Below, piece after piece: positions 48,401 through 60,600 of a stretch of 64,000 nt of DNA (positions are counted from its first letter, which is position 1; every line of letters begins with the position of its first letter). The translations under genes were made by a program, and so were the position numbers. Location: NCBI RefSeq assembly GCF_001735805.1, contig NZ_CP017248.1:124001-188000 (forward strand), in the 5' to 3' direction. A model generated the notes under the pieces. It saw nothing but the letters and a program-made list of their open reading frames with translations. It was not told the origin of the DNA and ran no database searches. This DNA comes from Streptomyces fodineus (lineage in GTDB: Bacteria > Actinomycetota > Actinomycetes > Streptomycetales > Streptomycetaceae).

Positions 48401-51400
48401 CGGGAACGGCGCCGGCGGCTCCGCGTCTCCGGCCAGTCGGCCGCGGGCGTGACACGTCGCCTCCGGCAGCTCTTCCTCACCACCCGTTTCCGGGCGGGAG
48501 TAGACGGCCATGTTCCGGCGACCGTCGTCGTCGGCCTGGCCGACGGTGACCTGCAACTGCAAGGCGGCACCGTCCTCCAGCAGCAGCGGTGCTTCCAGCA
48601 CCAGCTCGTCGAGCACGGGGCTGTCGACCTGTCGGCCGGCGGCGAGCGCCAGCTCGACGAGCGCGGTGCCCGGCACGACGATGTTGCCGAGGAGTACGTG
48701 CTCGCTGACCCAGGGCTGGGTGTCGGTGGACAGACGGCCGGTGAACACCCACTCGTCCCGGTCACCGATCTGCACCCCGCCGGCCAGAATCGGATGCTCG
48801 ATCCGGCCCAGCCCGGCCGCCGCCGCATCCACGATCCCGGTGTCAGGAGCCAGCCAATACCGCTCACGCTGGAACGCATACGTCGGCAGCGCCACCCGCC
48901 TGGCACCGGTACCGGCATAGAAAGCCGGCCAGTCCACCCCGACTCCGGCGATATGAGCCTGACCGAGGAACGCAGCGAAGGTCTCCGCCTCCGGGTGCCG
49001 GGCGCGCAGCGCCGCCGCGAAGACCGTGCCGTCCTCCTCGTCCAGGCACTGACGGGCCATCGCCGTCAGCACCGCATCCGGCCCCAGTTCCAGATAACGG
49101 CGCACACCAAGACCATGCAGAGTCCGGATACCGTCAGCGAAACGAACGGCCTCGCGCACATGACGAACCCAGTACCCCGGATCCGTCACCTCCGACGAAA
49201 CCAGCTCACCGGTCACGTTGCAGACGATGGGGATCCGCGGCTCGTTGAAACACAGACCTTCCGCCACCCGCCGGAAATCCTCCAGCATCGGTTCCATGCA
49301 CGGCGAGTGGAAAGCGTGGGACACCCGCAGCCGCGACGTCTTACGGCCCTCCCACCGCGGCAGCCACTCCTCCACAGCCCCCGCATCACCCGAAACAACC
49401 ACAGCACGAGGACCATTGACCGCCGCGATCTCCACACGGCCCTCAAAACCGGCAAGGGACGCAGCCACCTCGTCCTCACCAGCCTGCACAGCCACCATCG
49501 CACCACCAGCCGGCAGCGCACCCATCAACCGGCCCCGCGCCACCACCAGCACACACGCATCCGCCAAAGACAGCACACCGGCCACATGCGCGGCAGCCAG
49601 CTCACCCACCGAGTGCCCGATCAGGTAGTCCGGCCGCACACCCAGCGACTCCACCAGCCGGAACAACGCCACCTCGACAGCGAAGAGCACCACCTGCGTG
49701 AACTGCGTCGCATCCAGCAGCCCCGCATCCTCCGAACCCTCCCCGGCACTGAGCAGTTCCCGCACCGAACGCCCCACCAGCGGATCCAGCTCCGCACACA
49801 CCTCATCCAGAGCCTCGGCAAACCGCGGATACGACGCCGCCAACTCCACACCCATACGAGCCCGCTGCGCACCCTGACCCGTAAACAACACCGCCGTCTC
49901 GCCCGTCACCTGACGGCCCTCGACCACCCCGGCCGCAGGCTCACCACCCGCAAGCGCCTCCAGCCCCGCCAGCAAACCCGCACGATCACAAGCCACGACC
50001 ACCGCACGCCGCTCCAGCAACGCACGCGACGACACCGACGAGAACCCGAGATCTGCAAGTCCCGGTTCGGGATCCGCAAGGAGGCGCTCGCGCAGGCGAG
50101 CGGCCTGCGCACGCAACGCCGCCGCGCTGCGCCCCGACACCAGCACCGGGACAGCACCCACGGTCCGATCCGCCGGAGCCTCCTCCCCCGCCGGAGCCGG
50201 CTCCTCGGCCGGTGCCTCCTCCACGATCACGTGGGCGTTCGTGCCGCTCACACCGAACGAGGACACACCCGCCCGACGCGGCCGATCCGAAGCCGGCCAT
50301 TCCCGCGCCTCGGTGAGCAGCTCCACCTCACCCGAAGCCCAGTCCACGTGCGAAGACGGCTCGTCCACATGCAGCGTGGCCGGCAGCTGCCCGTGCCGCA
50401 TGGCCATCACCATCTTGATCACGCCGGCGACGCCGGCGGCCGCCGACGTGTGGCCGATGTTGGACTTGACGGACCCCAGCCACAGCGGGCCGTTGTTCCG
50501 TTCGCGCCCATAGGTCGCCAGCAGGGCCCGCGCCTCGATCGGGTCGCCGAGCTTGGTGCCCGTCCCGTGGCCTTCCACGGCATCGACGTCCGCCGGACTC
50601 AGGCCGGCGTTGTCCAGCGCTGCCCGGATCACGCGCTCCTGCGAGGGACCGTTCGGCGCCGTCAGACCGTTGCTCGCACCGTCCTGGTTGACCGCACTTC
50701 CCCGCAGCAGGCCCAGGATGCGGTGGCCGTTGCGGCGCGCGTCCGACAGCCGCTCCAGCACCAGCAGGCCTGCACCGTCGGCGAACCCGGTCCCGTCAGC
50801 CGCGGCCGCGTACGCCTTGCACCGTCCGTCCGGCGACAGCCCCCGCTGCCGACTGAACTCCGTCAGCAGGAACGGGCTGGACATCACTGTGACGCCGCCT
50901 GCCAGGGCCAGCGAGCATTCGCCCGCCCGCAGCGCCTGCGTCGCCAGATGCAGAGCCACCAGGGACGACGAGCACGCCGTGTCCACCGACACCGCCGGGC
51001 CTTCGAGACCGAAGGTGTAGCTGAGCCGGCCCGACACCACGCTGGCCGCGATTCCGGTCAGGCGGAGTCCCTCGACCCGGGATTGATCGCCCCCGGCCAC
51101 CACTGCGTAGTCGGAGGAACCCACACCGCAGAACACACCGGTGTCGCTGCCGTGCAACGACGACGGATCGATGCCCGCATCCTCGAACGCCTCCCACGCC
51201 GACTCCAGCAGCAGCCGTTGCTGGGGATCCATTGCCAGCGCCTCACGCGGACTGATCCCAAAGAATTCGGCATCGAAGTCCCCCGGCCGTTCCAGGAAGC
51301 CACCGGCTCGGGTGTAGACCGTCCCGAGCTGGTCGGGGTCCGGGTCGTACAGCCGCTCCACGTTCCATCCGCGGTCCTCCGGCAGTGCCGTCACCGCGTC

Positions 51401-51592
51401 CCGGCCTGCCGCCACCAAGTCCCACAACTCGTCCGGCGAGGTCACACCACCGGGGTAGCGGCAGCTCATACCCACGATCGCCAACGGCTCGGTGGACCGG
51501 GCCAAGAGCCGTCGATTCTGCTGCCGCAGGCGCTCCGTTTCCTTGAGCGACTTCCGGAGGGCGTCGATCAGGTCGTTCTTCTCGGTAGTCAT
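45464..51592 (-). CDS. Type I PKS: terminal module (KS-AT-DH-KR-ACP) with thioesterase
   Basis: This 2042-residue protein carries the last elongation module. A coiled-coil docking helix opens it ([20 protein letters not shown]). KS has Cys207 in [10 protein letters not shown] has GHSVGE (Ser661) and HAFHS, predicting malonyl-CoA. DH has [10 protein letters not shown] (His965) and [13 protein letters not shown] has LDD in GVLDDG and Tyr1545 in [12 protein letters not shown] has [10 protein letters not shown] (Ser1710). The thioesterase has VGYSAGGL (Ser1902), Asp in LIDTP and a late His in ADHLALVE. The TE releases the chain by hydrolysis or lactone formation. The ATG at 51592 was chosen because GGAG lies 8 bases upstream; a GTG at 51598 is 2 codons earlier. 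With its neighbours it would leave a double bond next to the carboxyl group. Confidence 0.93.
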   Translation of the reverse strand: MTTEKNDLIDALRKSLKETERLRQQNRRLLARSTEPLAIVGMSCRYPGGVTSPDELWDLVAAGRDAVTALPEDRGWNVERLYDPDPDQLGTVYTRAGGFLERPGDFDAEFFGISPREALAMDPQQRLLLESAWEAFEDAGIDPSSLHGSDTGVFCGVGSSDYAVVAGGDQSRVEGLRLTGIAASVVSGRLSYTFGLEGPAVSVDTACSSSLVALHLATQALRAGECSLALAGGVTVMSSPFLLTEFSRQRGLSPDGRCKAYAAAADGTGFADGAGLLVLERLSDARRNGHRILGLLRGSAVNQDGASNGLTAPNGPSQERVIRAALDNAGLSPADVDAVEGHGTGTKLGDPIEARALLATYGRERNNGPLWLGSVKSNIGHTSAAAGVAGVIKMVMAMRHGQLPATLHVDEPSSHVDWASGEVELLTEAREWPASDRPRRAGVSSFGVSGTNAHVIVEEAPAEEPAPAGEEAPADRTVGAVPVLVSGRSAAALRAQAARLRERLLADPEPGLADLGFSSVSSRALLERRAVVVACDRAGLLAGLEALAGGEPAAGVVEGRQVTGETAVLFTGQGAQRARMGVELAASYPRFAEALDEVCAELDPLVGRSVRELLSAGEGSEDAGLLDATQFTQVVLFAVEVALFRLVESLGVRPDYLIGHSVGELAAAHVAGVLSLADACVLVVARGRLMGALPAGGAMVAVQAGEDEVAASLAGFEGRVEIAAVNGPRAVVVSGDAGAVEEWLPRWEGRKTSRLRVSHAFHSPCMEPMLEDFRRVAEGLCFNEPRIPIVCNVTGELVSSEVTDPGYWVRHVREAVRFADGIRTLHGLGVRRYLELGPDAVLTAMARQCLDEEDGTVFAAALRARHPEAETFAAFLGQAHIAGVGVDWPAFYAGTGARRVALPTYAFQRERYWLAPDTGIVDAAAAGLGRIEHPILAGGVQIGDRDEWVFTGRLSTDTQPWVSEHVLLGNIVVPGTALVELALAAGRQVDSPVLDELVLEAPLLLEDGAALQLQVTVGQADDDGRRNMAVYSRPETGGEEELPEATCHARGRLAGDAEPPAPFPAQWPPAGAEPVAVEGLYPRLADLGLDYGPLFQGVRAAWRSGDEVYAEVALPDDAEAEAFGIHPALFDAALHGGMLGRDTGASVDLPYSWSGVLLGQTGPSRVRARISPAGESALRIDVVGELGEPVLSVSELASRPVEQAELEAASRSGQKSLFQLDWVSVAAGPLKSARVAVLGELAASGERFADLDALEQALAEGAAAPDTVLAGVEAPAGAGDPAESARATAGRALELIQRWLASEALTDTVLTVVTRHAVDVDDEAADVAQAAVWGLVHTAQSEHPGRFAQVDLDDGEEPEWGALLDLDEPQIAVRKGRLLAPRLTRASVEPPAFAPDPAGTVLITGGTGGLGALFARHLAERHGAKHLLLVSRRGPAADGVQDLVAELETLGAKAQVAACDVSDPAQLADVLGTLEQPLTAVVHAAGVLDDGVVESLTAEQVERVMRAKVDAAWHLHELTAGMELSAFVLFSSAAALFGNPGQGNYAAANAALDALAARLRAEGLPARSLAWGVWADSIGMTGGFNEADRARMERMGVTPLPAELGLELFDQALGLDAALLVPVGLEPTALRAQARAGMLPALLRGLVRTPARRTEPTGGSLAQRLAAVAEAERDQVVLQVVQAQVAAVLGHPSAAVIDPDRGFHELGLDSLGAVQLRNRLTQTTGLRLPTTFVLDHPTSAAAAKMLCEMLGEGLPAPRHDASVSVDRDSHGTLAALLDQAYVEGTMPEAWQWLSEASRFRPSFASSAGLGDDIGSVVRLASGPGLPKLVCVPSFMYVVGSGPHQFMRFAARFDGVRDVFACSLPGFRGTDPVPGSWEAAIDAMTDSVLRAVGDAPFVLVGYSAGGLIAHSLAAALEARGSAAAGIVLIDTPSPEQDAAIDRAFSAVTTAMFENERHAMMIDDANWLGMGIYSRLSRERGRPARIDTPALLVRSTVALNGDGPADWPVWEVTEDQVGIAADHLALVESAATETADAVEGWLQA
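48488..50152 (-). repeat. AT-DH DNA repeat, copy 1
   Basis: This part of the terminal PKS gene (KS-AT linker, AT, and DH up to the catalytic His region) is nearly identical in DNA to two other modules. 48666-50152 matches 54205-55691 with a constant offset of 5539 bases. 48488-49899 matches 59229-60640 with a constant offset of 10741 bases. The catalytic codons of AT and DH keep the same offsets, so there are no net insertions or deletions. A short variable window near 49000-49040 differs between copies. Confidence 0.85.
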
Positions 51593-51644
51593 GCTCACTT
51601 CTCCACATCCGGACGGCCGGTTACAGCCACGTACTCGCTTGCTT

Positions 51645-54600
51645 TCATGCCGTGCCCTCCCGGGCCATCCGGATCAGCTCCGCGGCATCCATGTCGTCAA
51701 TCGAATCCCCGCCGCTGGTAGCCGTCTCGTCCTCGTGCAGGTCACCGCCGGCCAGCCCGCGCAGCGTGTCGAGCAACCCGGCCCGGCGCATGTGGCTGAT
51801 CGGAATCGACGCCAGCAGGTCGCGGATCTCGTCGTCCTCCGACCGGCGAGGCGTAGCGGTCGCATCGTCCGGCACGACTTCCGACAGCAGGTACCGCGCA
51901 ATGGCCGCCGGCGTCGGGAAGTCGAAGACCAGCGTCGAGGGCAACCGCAACCCGGTGGCCTGCGTCAACCGGTTGCGCAACTCGACCGCGGCCAGCGAGT
52001 CGAACCCGATCTCCTTGAAGGCGCGATCGGGATCGATCACTGCTCCGGAGCCATGGCCGAGCACGGCCGCCACCTGCGCCTGGACGAGCTGGACAACGAC
52101 TTTTCCTCGTTCGGTTTCCGACAGCCCGGCCAGCCGCTGCGACAGTGTCGCCTCGGCCGATTCGGCCCGTCGTGCAGGCATCCGCACCAGGCCGCGCAGC
52201 AGGGCCGGCAACATGCCGGCCCGCGCCTGAGTCCGCAGGCCGCCCGCGTCCAGCCGGACCGGCGCCAGCAGCGCGGCATCCGACCCGATTGCCTGATCGA
52301 AGAGCTCCAGCCCGAGCTCGGCGGATAGCGCACGCACGCCCATACGCTCGAGCCGCGCCAGATCCGCATCGTCCAGCTCTTCGGCCATGCCCGCGGTGTC
52401 GTTCCACAGACCCCATGCGAGCGAGGTACCGACCAGCCCCTCGGCGCGCCGCCTCGCCGCGAGTGCGTCGAGAGCAGCGTTGGCCGCCGAGTAGTTCGCT
52501 TGACCGGGGCTGCCGATCAACGCCGCCACGGAGGAGAAGAGCACGAACGCCGACAGCTCCATCCCGGTGGTGAGCTCGTGCAGATGCCATGCCGCGTCCA
52601 CCTTGGGCCGCATCACTCGCTCGATCTGCTCGGCGGTCAGCGACTCGATCACACCGTCGTCAAGCACACCAGCCGCATGCACAACCGCCGTGAGCGGCCG
52701 GTCCAAAGCAGCGAAGAGATCCGTCAGCTGGGCGCGATCGGACACATCGCACGCGGCGACCCGGGCCTGCGCACCGAGCTCTTCGAGCTCGGCGACCAGC
52801 TTGTCCGCGCCCTCGGCGGCCGCACCACGGCGGCTCACCAGCAGCAGGTGCTTCGCGCCGTGCCGCTCCGCCAGGTGCTTGGCGAACAGCCCGCCCAGAC
52901 CGCCCGTACCGCCGGTGATCAACACCGCGCCGTCCGGATCCAGCGTGGGAGCCAACGCCGACACCGACGCAGGCGTCAATCGCGGAGCCAACAACTTCCC
53001 CTCACGCACGGCAAGTTGCGGTTCATCCACGTCGGCCAACGACGCCCAGTCGAACTCGCCGCCCTCGGCGACATCGACGACCAGGAAGCGGCCCGGGTGC
53101 TCGGACTGGGCAGTGTGCACCAGACCCCACACCGCGGCCTGCGCGAGGTCCGGCGCTTCGCCGCCCACCGCGACGGCGTTACGGGTCGCCACCACCAGCC
53201 GGGCGTCGGCAAGCGGCTCACTGGCCAGCCACCGCTGCACCAGCTCCAGCGCTCGACCTGCCGCCTGAGCGCTTTCAGCCGCCCCCGCCTCGGACTCGAT
53301 CGCGGAGACCACCATCTGCGGCACCGCGGCGCCGCCCTCCACCGCCTCTTCCAACGCGCTCAGATCCACGTACCGCTCGCCCGGCCCCGCGACCGCGCCG
53401 AGCATCGCGACCCGCTCCGCTCCGCGCGAGCCGGCAGCAACCGCAGCCCAGTCGAGTCCGTACAACGAGCGCTGCCCACCGGACCGCGCGACCTCCAACT
53501 GCGCCTGCTCCACCGAACGGACAACGATCGACCGAACCGATATGACCGGAGCTCCGGACTCGTCGACGGCGTCAAGCCGGATCGAGGTGTCGCTGGTCGC
53601 GACCGCGCGGACGCGCAGCCGGGAGATGCCCCGGCGCTCGATCCGGACGCCTCCCCAGCTGAACGGCATCGGCTTGCCGTCGTCATCGCGGTTGACCACC
53701 AGGATGCCGCTGTGGAGCAACGCGTCGAACAGCGCCGGATGGATGCCGAAGCCGTCGACCGCGACATCCTCGAGGAATGTCACCTCCGCATAGGTCTGCC
53801 TACCGCTCTTCCAGGCCGTCCGCACGCCCTGGAAGACCGGGCCGTAGTCGTAGCCGAGATCGCCCAGGAAGGAATAGAGCGAGTCGATCGGCAACGGCTG
53901 CGCACCGACCGGCGGCCATTCGACCGGCCATGCGGCGGCGCCCTCGTCGGCGGCTGTGTCCGCATCGGCGGCGAGACGGCCACGCCCGTGGCACACCGCC
54001 TCCGCCTGCTCATCGTCCACACCGGCGTCCGCCCGCGTGTAGATCGCCACCTCCCGAAGACCGTCGTCGCCGAGCTCGCCGACGGTGACCTGCACCTGAC
54101 GAACGACGCCGTCCTCCAGGAGCAGGGGGGCCTCCAGCACCAGCTCGTCGAGCACGGGGCAACCGACCTCGCGGCCCGCCGTCACCGCCATCTCCACCAA
54201 TGCCGTGCCCGGCACGACGATGTTGCCGAGGAGTACGTGCTCGCTGACCCAGGGCTGGGTGTCGGTGGACAGACGGCCGGTGAACACCCACTCGTCCCGG
54301 TCACCGATCTGCACCCCGCCGGCCAGAATCGGATGCTCGATCCGGCCCAGCCCCGCCGCCGCCGCATCCACGATCCCGGTGCCAGGAGCCAGCCAATACC
54401 GCTCACGCTGGAACGCATACGTCGGCAGCGCCACCCGCCTGGCACCGGTACCGGCATAGAAAGCCGGCCAGTCCACCCCGACTCCGGCGATATGAGCCTG
54501 ACCGAGGAACGCGGCGAAGGTCTCCGCCTCCGGACGCCGCGACCGCAGCGCCGCGATCAGCACACTGTCCTCATCGTCGTCCAGGCACTGACGGGCCATC

Positions 54601-57600
54601 GCCGTCAGCACCGCATCCGGCCCCAGTTCCAGATAACGGCGCACACCAAGACCATGCAGAGTCCGGATACCGTCAGCGAAACGAACGGCCTCGCGCACAT
54701 GACGAACCCAGTACCCCGGATCCGTCACCTCCGACGAAACCAGCTCACCGGTCACGTTGCAGACGATGGGGATCCGCGGCTCGTTGAAACGCAGACCTTC
54801 CGCCACCCGCCGGAAATCCTCCAGCATCGGTTCCATGCACGGCGAGTGGAAAGCGTGGGACACCCGCAGCCGCGACGTCTTACGGCCCTCCCACCGCGGC
54901 AGCCACTCCTCCACAGCCCCCGCATCACCCGAAACAACCACAGCACGAGGACCATTGACCGCCGCGATCTCCACACGGCCCTCAAAACCGGCAAGGGACG
55001 CAGCCACCTCGTCCTCACCAGCCTGCACAGCCACCATCGCACCACCAGCCGGCAGCGCACCCATCAACCGGCCCCGCGCCACCACCAGCACACACGCATC
55101 CGCCAAAGACAGCACACCGGCCACATGCGCGGCAGCCAGCTCACCCACCGAGTGCCCGATCAGGTAGTCCGGCCGCACACCCAGCGACTCCACCAGCCGG
55201 AACAACGCCACCTCGACAGCGAAGAGCACCACCTGCGTGAACTGCGTCGCATCCAGCAGCCCCGCATCCTCCGAACCCTCCCCGGCACTGAGCAGTTCCC
55301 GCACCGAACGCCCCACCAGCGGATCCAGCTCCGCACACACCTCATCCAGAGCCTCGGCAAACCGCGGATACGACGCCGCCAACTCCACACCCATACGAGC
55401 CCGCTGCGCACCCTGACCCGTAAACAACACCGCCGTCTCGCCCGTCACCTGACGGCCCTCGACCACCCCGGCCGCAGGCTCACCACCCGCAAGCGCCTCC
55501 AGCCCCGCCAGCAAACCCGCACGATCACAAGCCACGACCACCGCACGCCGCTCCAGCAACGCACGCGACGACACCGACGAGAACCCGAGATCTGCAAGTC
55601 CCGGTTCGGGATCCGCAAGGAGGCGCTCGCGCAGGCGAGCGGCCTGCGCACGCAACGCCGCCGCGCTGCGCCCCGACACCAGCACCGGGACCGCGCCGAC
55701 CGCTCGCTCCGCCGGAGCCTCCACCGGCGTCTCGACGGCCGGTGCCTCCTCCACGATCACATGCGCGTTCGTCCCGCTGATGCCGAACGAGGACACACCC
55801 ACCCGACGCGGCCGATCCGAAGCCGGCCATTCCCGCGCCTCGGTGAGCAGCTCCACCTCACCCGAAGCCCAGTCCACGTGCGGCGACGGCTCATCCACAT
55901 GCAGCGTGGCCGGCAGCTGCCCATGCCGCATCGCCATCACCATCTTGATCACACCCGCCACACCGGCAGCCGCCGAACTGTGGCCGATGTTGGACTTCAC
56001 GGACCCCAGCCACAGCGGACCATCGGTCCGTTCGCGCCCATAGGTCGCCAACAGGGCCCGCGCCTCGATCGGGTCACCCAGCTTGGTCCCGGTGCCATGG
56101 CCTTCCACGGCATCCACGTCCGCCGGACTCAGGCCGGCGTTGGCCAGCGCTGCCCGGATCACCCGCTCCTGCGAAGGACCGTTCGGCGCCGTCAGACCAT
56201 TGCTCGCACCATCCTGGTTGACCGCACTGCCCCGCACCACGGCCAGCACCTTGTGACCGTTGCGCCGCGCATCCGACAGCCGCTCCAGCACCAGCAGACC
56301 CAGACCGTCGGAGAACCCGGTCCCATCGGCGGCCCCCGCATAGGACTTGCACCGCCCATCCGGCGCGAGACCACGCTGCCGGCTGAACTCTGTCAGCAGG
56401 TACGGGCCTGCCATCAGCGTTACGCCGCCGACCAACGCCATCGAGCACTCCCCGCCCCGCAGTGCCTGCGAAGCCAGATGCAAGGCCACCAGCGAAGAGG
56501 AGCACGCGGTGTCCACCGACACCGCCGGGCCTTCGAGACCGAAGGTGTAGCTGAGCCGGCCCGACACCACGCTCGTCGTTGTGCCCGTCAGCCGGTAGCC
56601 CTCCAGTTCCGGCGAGTTCGCGCCGCCGTAGTCCGAAGTGACCGCACCGGTGAACACACCGGTGTCGCTGCCGCGCAGCGACGACGGATCGATGCCCGCG
56701 TCCTCGAATGCCTCCCAGGCGGCCTCCAGCACCAAGCGTTGCTGGGGGTCCATGGCCAGCGCCTCGCGCGGGCTGATGCCGAAGAACTCCGCGTCGAAGT
56801 CACCGGGCCGCTCCAGGAAGCCACCGGCCCGCGTGTACACCGTTCCGGAGCGGTCCGGGTCCGGGTCGTACAGCCGCTCCAGGTCCCAGCCGCGGTCGGT
56901 CGGCAGCCCCGATATTCCGTCGCGGCCGGCCGCCACCAGCTCCCACAGCTCGTCCGGCGAGGTCACGCCACCGGGATAGCGGCAGCTCATACCCACGATC
57001 GCCAACGGCTCGTCGGCCTCCGCCCGCCGCCGCGACGGGGCCGCGGGTCGCGGAGCCGCCGCGACCGCGCCGACCTCAGTGAGGATCAGCCGTGCGACGG
57101 CCACTGGGGTGGGGTGGTCGAAGATCAGGGTGGCGGGCAGCCGCACACCGGTGGCCTGGGTCAGGCCGTTGCGCAGCTCGACAGCGCCCAGCGAGTCGAA
57201 GCCGAGTTCCTTGAAGGCCCGATCGGCGCCGACCGCGGCGGCGGAAGCGTGTCCGAGGACGGCCGCGGCCTGCGTCTGCACCAGTTCCAGCACGATCTTC
57301 TCGCGGTCGGCCTCCGCCACTTCGGCCAGCCGCTTGGCGAGCGACCCGCCTCCTCTGGCACGGCTGGCCGGCACGGGCGCCAGCCCGCGCAGCAACGCCG
57401 GCAGCCTCCCGGCCCGCCCCTGCGCCCGCAGTGCGGCCGGCTCCAGCCGGACCGGCGCCAGCAGCGCCGCGTCCAGCCCCAGCGCCTGGTCGAACAGCTC
57501 CAGCCCGAGCTCGGCCGACAGCGCACCGACGCCCATCTGTTCCAGTCGTGCCAGATCGGCCTCGTCCAGCTCGCCCGCCATGCCGCCCGCCTCGGCCCAC

Positions 57601-60600
57601 AGACCCCATGCCAGCGAGGTGGCCGGCAGGCCCGCCGCACGCCGCGTCGCCGCGATGGCGTCGAGGGTGGCGTTGGCCGCCGCGTAGTTGGCCTGACCGG
57701 GACTGCCGATCAACGCCGCCACGGAGGAGAAGAGCACGAACGCCGACAGCTCCATCCCGGCGGTGAGCTCGTGCAGATGCCATGCCGCGTCCACCTTCGG
57801 GCGCATCACCCGTGCCACCCGCTCGGGGGTCAACGACTCGATCACGCCGTCATCGAGCACACCCGCCGCGTGCACGACTGCCGTGAGCGGCTGCTCCAAA
57901 ACCTCCACCAGTCCGGCGAGTTGGGCACCATCGGACACATCACACGCGGCCAGCCGGACCTGCGCACCGAGTGCCTCCAGCTCTGTGACGAGCTCGTCCA
58001 CGCCCTCTGCGGCCGCACCACGACGGCTCACCAGCAGCAGGTGCTTCGCGCCATGCCGCTCCGCCAGATGCCTGGCGAAGAGCGCGCCCAGACCACCCGT
58101 ACCGCCGGTGATCAGTACCGTGCCCTCGGGGTCGAGCGGCTGCACCTCGTGCGAGGCCGCTGTGTCGGCGCGCCCGAGCCGGGGCGCCAGCATCCTGCCT
58201 TCGCGGAGGGCCAGCTGCGGAGCGTCCGCCGCGAGCAGAGCGCCCCAGTCCGGTGCGTCGACGTCGAGATCGACGAGCAGGAAGCGGTCCGGGTGCTCGG
58301 ACTGGGCACTGCGCACCAGACCCCACACCGGAGCCTGCGCCACGTCCGGCGTCTCATCGCCCACCGCGACGGCGTTGCGCGTCACCACCACCAGCCGGGC
58401 CTCGCCCAGTGACTCACTGGCCAGCCACCGCTGCACCAGCTCCAGCACGCTCACGGCCACGATCCGGGCCGCCCCGGCCATGTCCTCCGTAGCGAACGGG
58501 GTCTCGATCGCGGCGACGACCACCTCCGGTGCCGCGGCGCCGTCGGTGAGTGCCTGCTCCAGCGCGCTCAGGTCCGCGTAGCAGTTGTCCGCGTCCGTGT
58601 CGCCCGTGCCGAGGAACGCGACCCGCGGGGGTCCGGAGACATCCTCGGCCTCGACCGCGGCCCAGTCGACCTGGAACAGCGAGTTCTGCTTGTTGCGCTG
58701 CGCGCTCTCAAGCTTGGCCTGCTCGACTGGGCGAACGGCGATCGACCGGACCGACACGACCGCGGCTCCCGAGTCGTCGGCCGCGTCGAGCCGCAACGAG
58801 GAGTCGCTGGTCGCGACCGCGCGGACGCGTAGCCGGGAGACGCCCACCTGCTCGATCCGGGCACCGGTCCAGCTGAACGGCATCCGGTGCCCACTGCTGT
58901 CGCGGTCGGTCAGCAGGATCACGCCGCTCTGGAGCGCGGCATCGAACAGCGCCGGGTGAATGCCGAAGGCCTCACCGTCGGTGTTGTCAGGGAGCTCCAC
59001 CTCGGCGTAGGTCTCGTCACCGACGCGCCAGGCGGCACGCACCCCCTGAAAGACCGGACCGTAGTCATAGCCGAGGTCGGTCAGACGGTCGTAGAGCGCG
59101 TCGATCGCGAGCGGCTCCGCGCCCTCCGGCGGCCAGGTGGCGGGGAATGCCGCGACGGGCTCGGTCACCGCGGTGAGAACGCCTCGCGCATGGCAGGTCG
59201 CATCCCCCTCGCCGTCCTGCGCGTCGGTTTCCGGGCGGGAGTAGACGGCCATGTTCCGGCGACCGTCGTCGTCGGCCTGGCCGACGGTGACCTGCAACTG
59301 CAAGGCGGCACCGTCCTCCAGCAGCAGCGGTGCTTCCAGCACCAGCTCGTCGAGCACGGGGCTGTCGACCTGTCGGCCGGCGGCGAGCGCCAGCTCGACG
59401 AGCGCGGTGCCCGGCACGACGATGTTGCCGAGGAGTACGTGCTCGCTGACCCAGGGCTGGGTGTCGGTGGACAGACGGCCGGTGAACACCCACTCGTCCC
59501 GGTCACCGATCTGCACCCCGCCGGCCAGAATCGGATGCTCGATCCGGCCCAGCCCCGCCGCCGCCGCATCCACGATCCCGGTGCCAGGAGCCAGCCAATA
59601 CCGCTCACGCTGGAACGCATACGTCGGCAGCGCCACCCGCCTGGCACCGGTACCGGCATAGAAAGCCGGCCAGTCCACCCCGACTCCGGCGATATGAGCC
59701 TGACCGAGGAACGCAGCGAAGGTCTCCGCCTCCGGACGCCGCGACCGCAGCGCCGCGATCAGCACACTGTCCTCATCGTCGTCCAGGCACTGACGGGCCA
59801 TCGCCGTCAGCACCGCATCCGGCCCCAGTTCCAGATAACGGCGCACACCAAGACCATGCAGAGTCCGGATACCGTCAGCGAAACGAACGGCCTCGCGCAC
59901 ATGACGAACCCAGTACCCCGGATCCGTCACCTCCGACGAAACCAGCTCACCGGTCACGTTGCAGACGATGGGGATCCGCGGCTCGTTGAAACACAGACCT
60001 TCCGCCACCCGCCGGAAATCCTCCAGCATCGGTTCCATGCACGGCGAGTGGAAAGCGTGGGACACCCGCAGCCGCGACGTCTTACGGCCCTCCCACCGCG
60101 GCAGCCACTCCTCCACAGCCCCCGCATCACCCGAAACAACCACAGCACGAGGACCATTGACCGCCGCGATCTCCACACGGCCCTCAAAACCGGCAAGGGA
60201 CGCAGCCACCTCGTCCTCACCAGCCTGCACAGCCACCATCGCACCACCAGCCGGCAGCGCACCCATCAACCGGCCCCGCGCCACCACCAGCACACACGCA
60301 TCCGCCAAAGACAGCACACCAGCCACATGCGCGGCAGCCAGCTCACCCACCGAGTGCCCGATCAGGTAGTCCGGCCGCACACCCAGCGACTCCACCAGCC
60401 GGAACAACGCCACCTCGACAGCGAAGAGCACCACCTGCGTGAACTGCGTCGCATCCAGCAGCCCCGCATCCTCCGAACCCTCCCCGGCACTGAGCAGTTC
60501 CCGCACCGAACGCCCCACCAGCGGATCCAGCTCCGCACACACCTCATCCAGAGCCTCGGCAAACCGCGGATACGACGCCGCCAACTCCACACCCATACGA

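Noticed and set aside
45530..58412. Very long open frames on the plus strand opposite the PKS genes (for example 45530-51721 and 52500-58412)
   Set aside because: They mirror the codon structure of the real PKS genes on the other strand; translations are rich in Arg/His/Gln and match no family.
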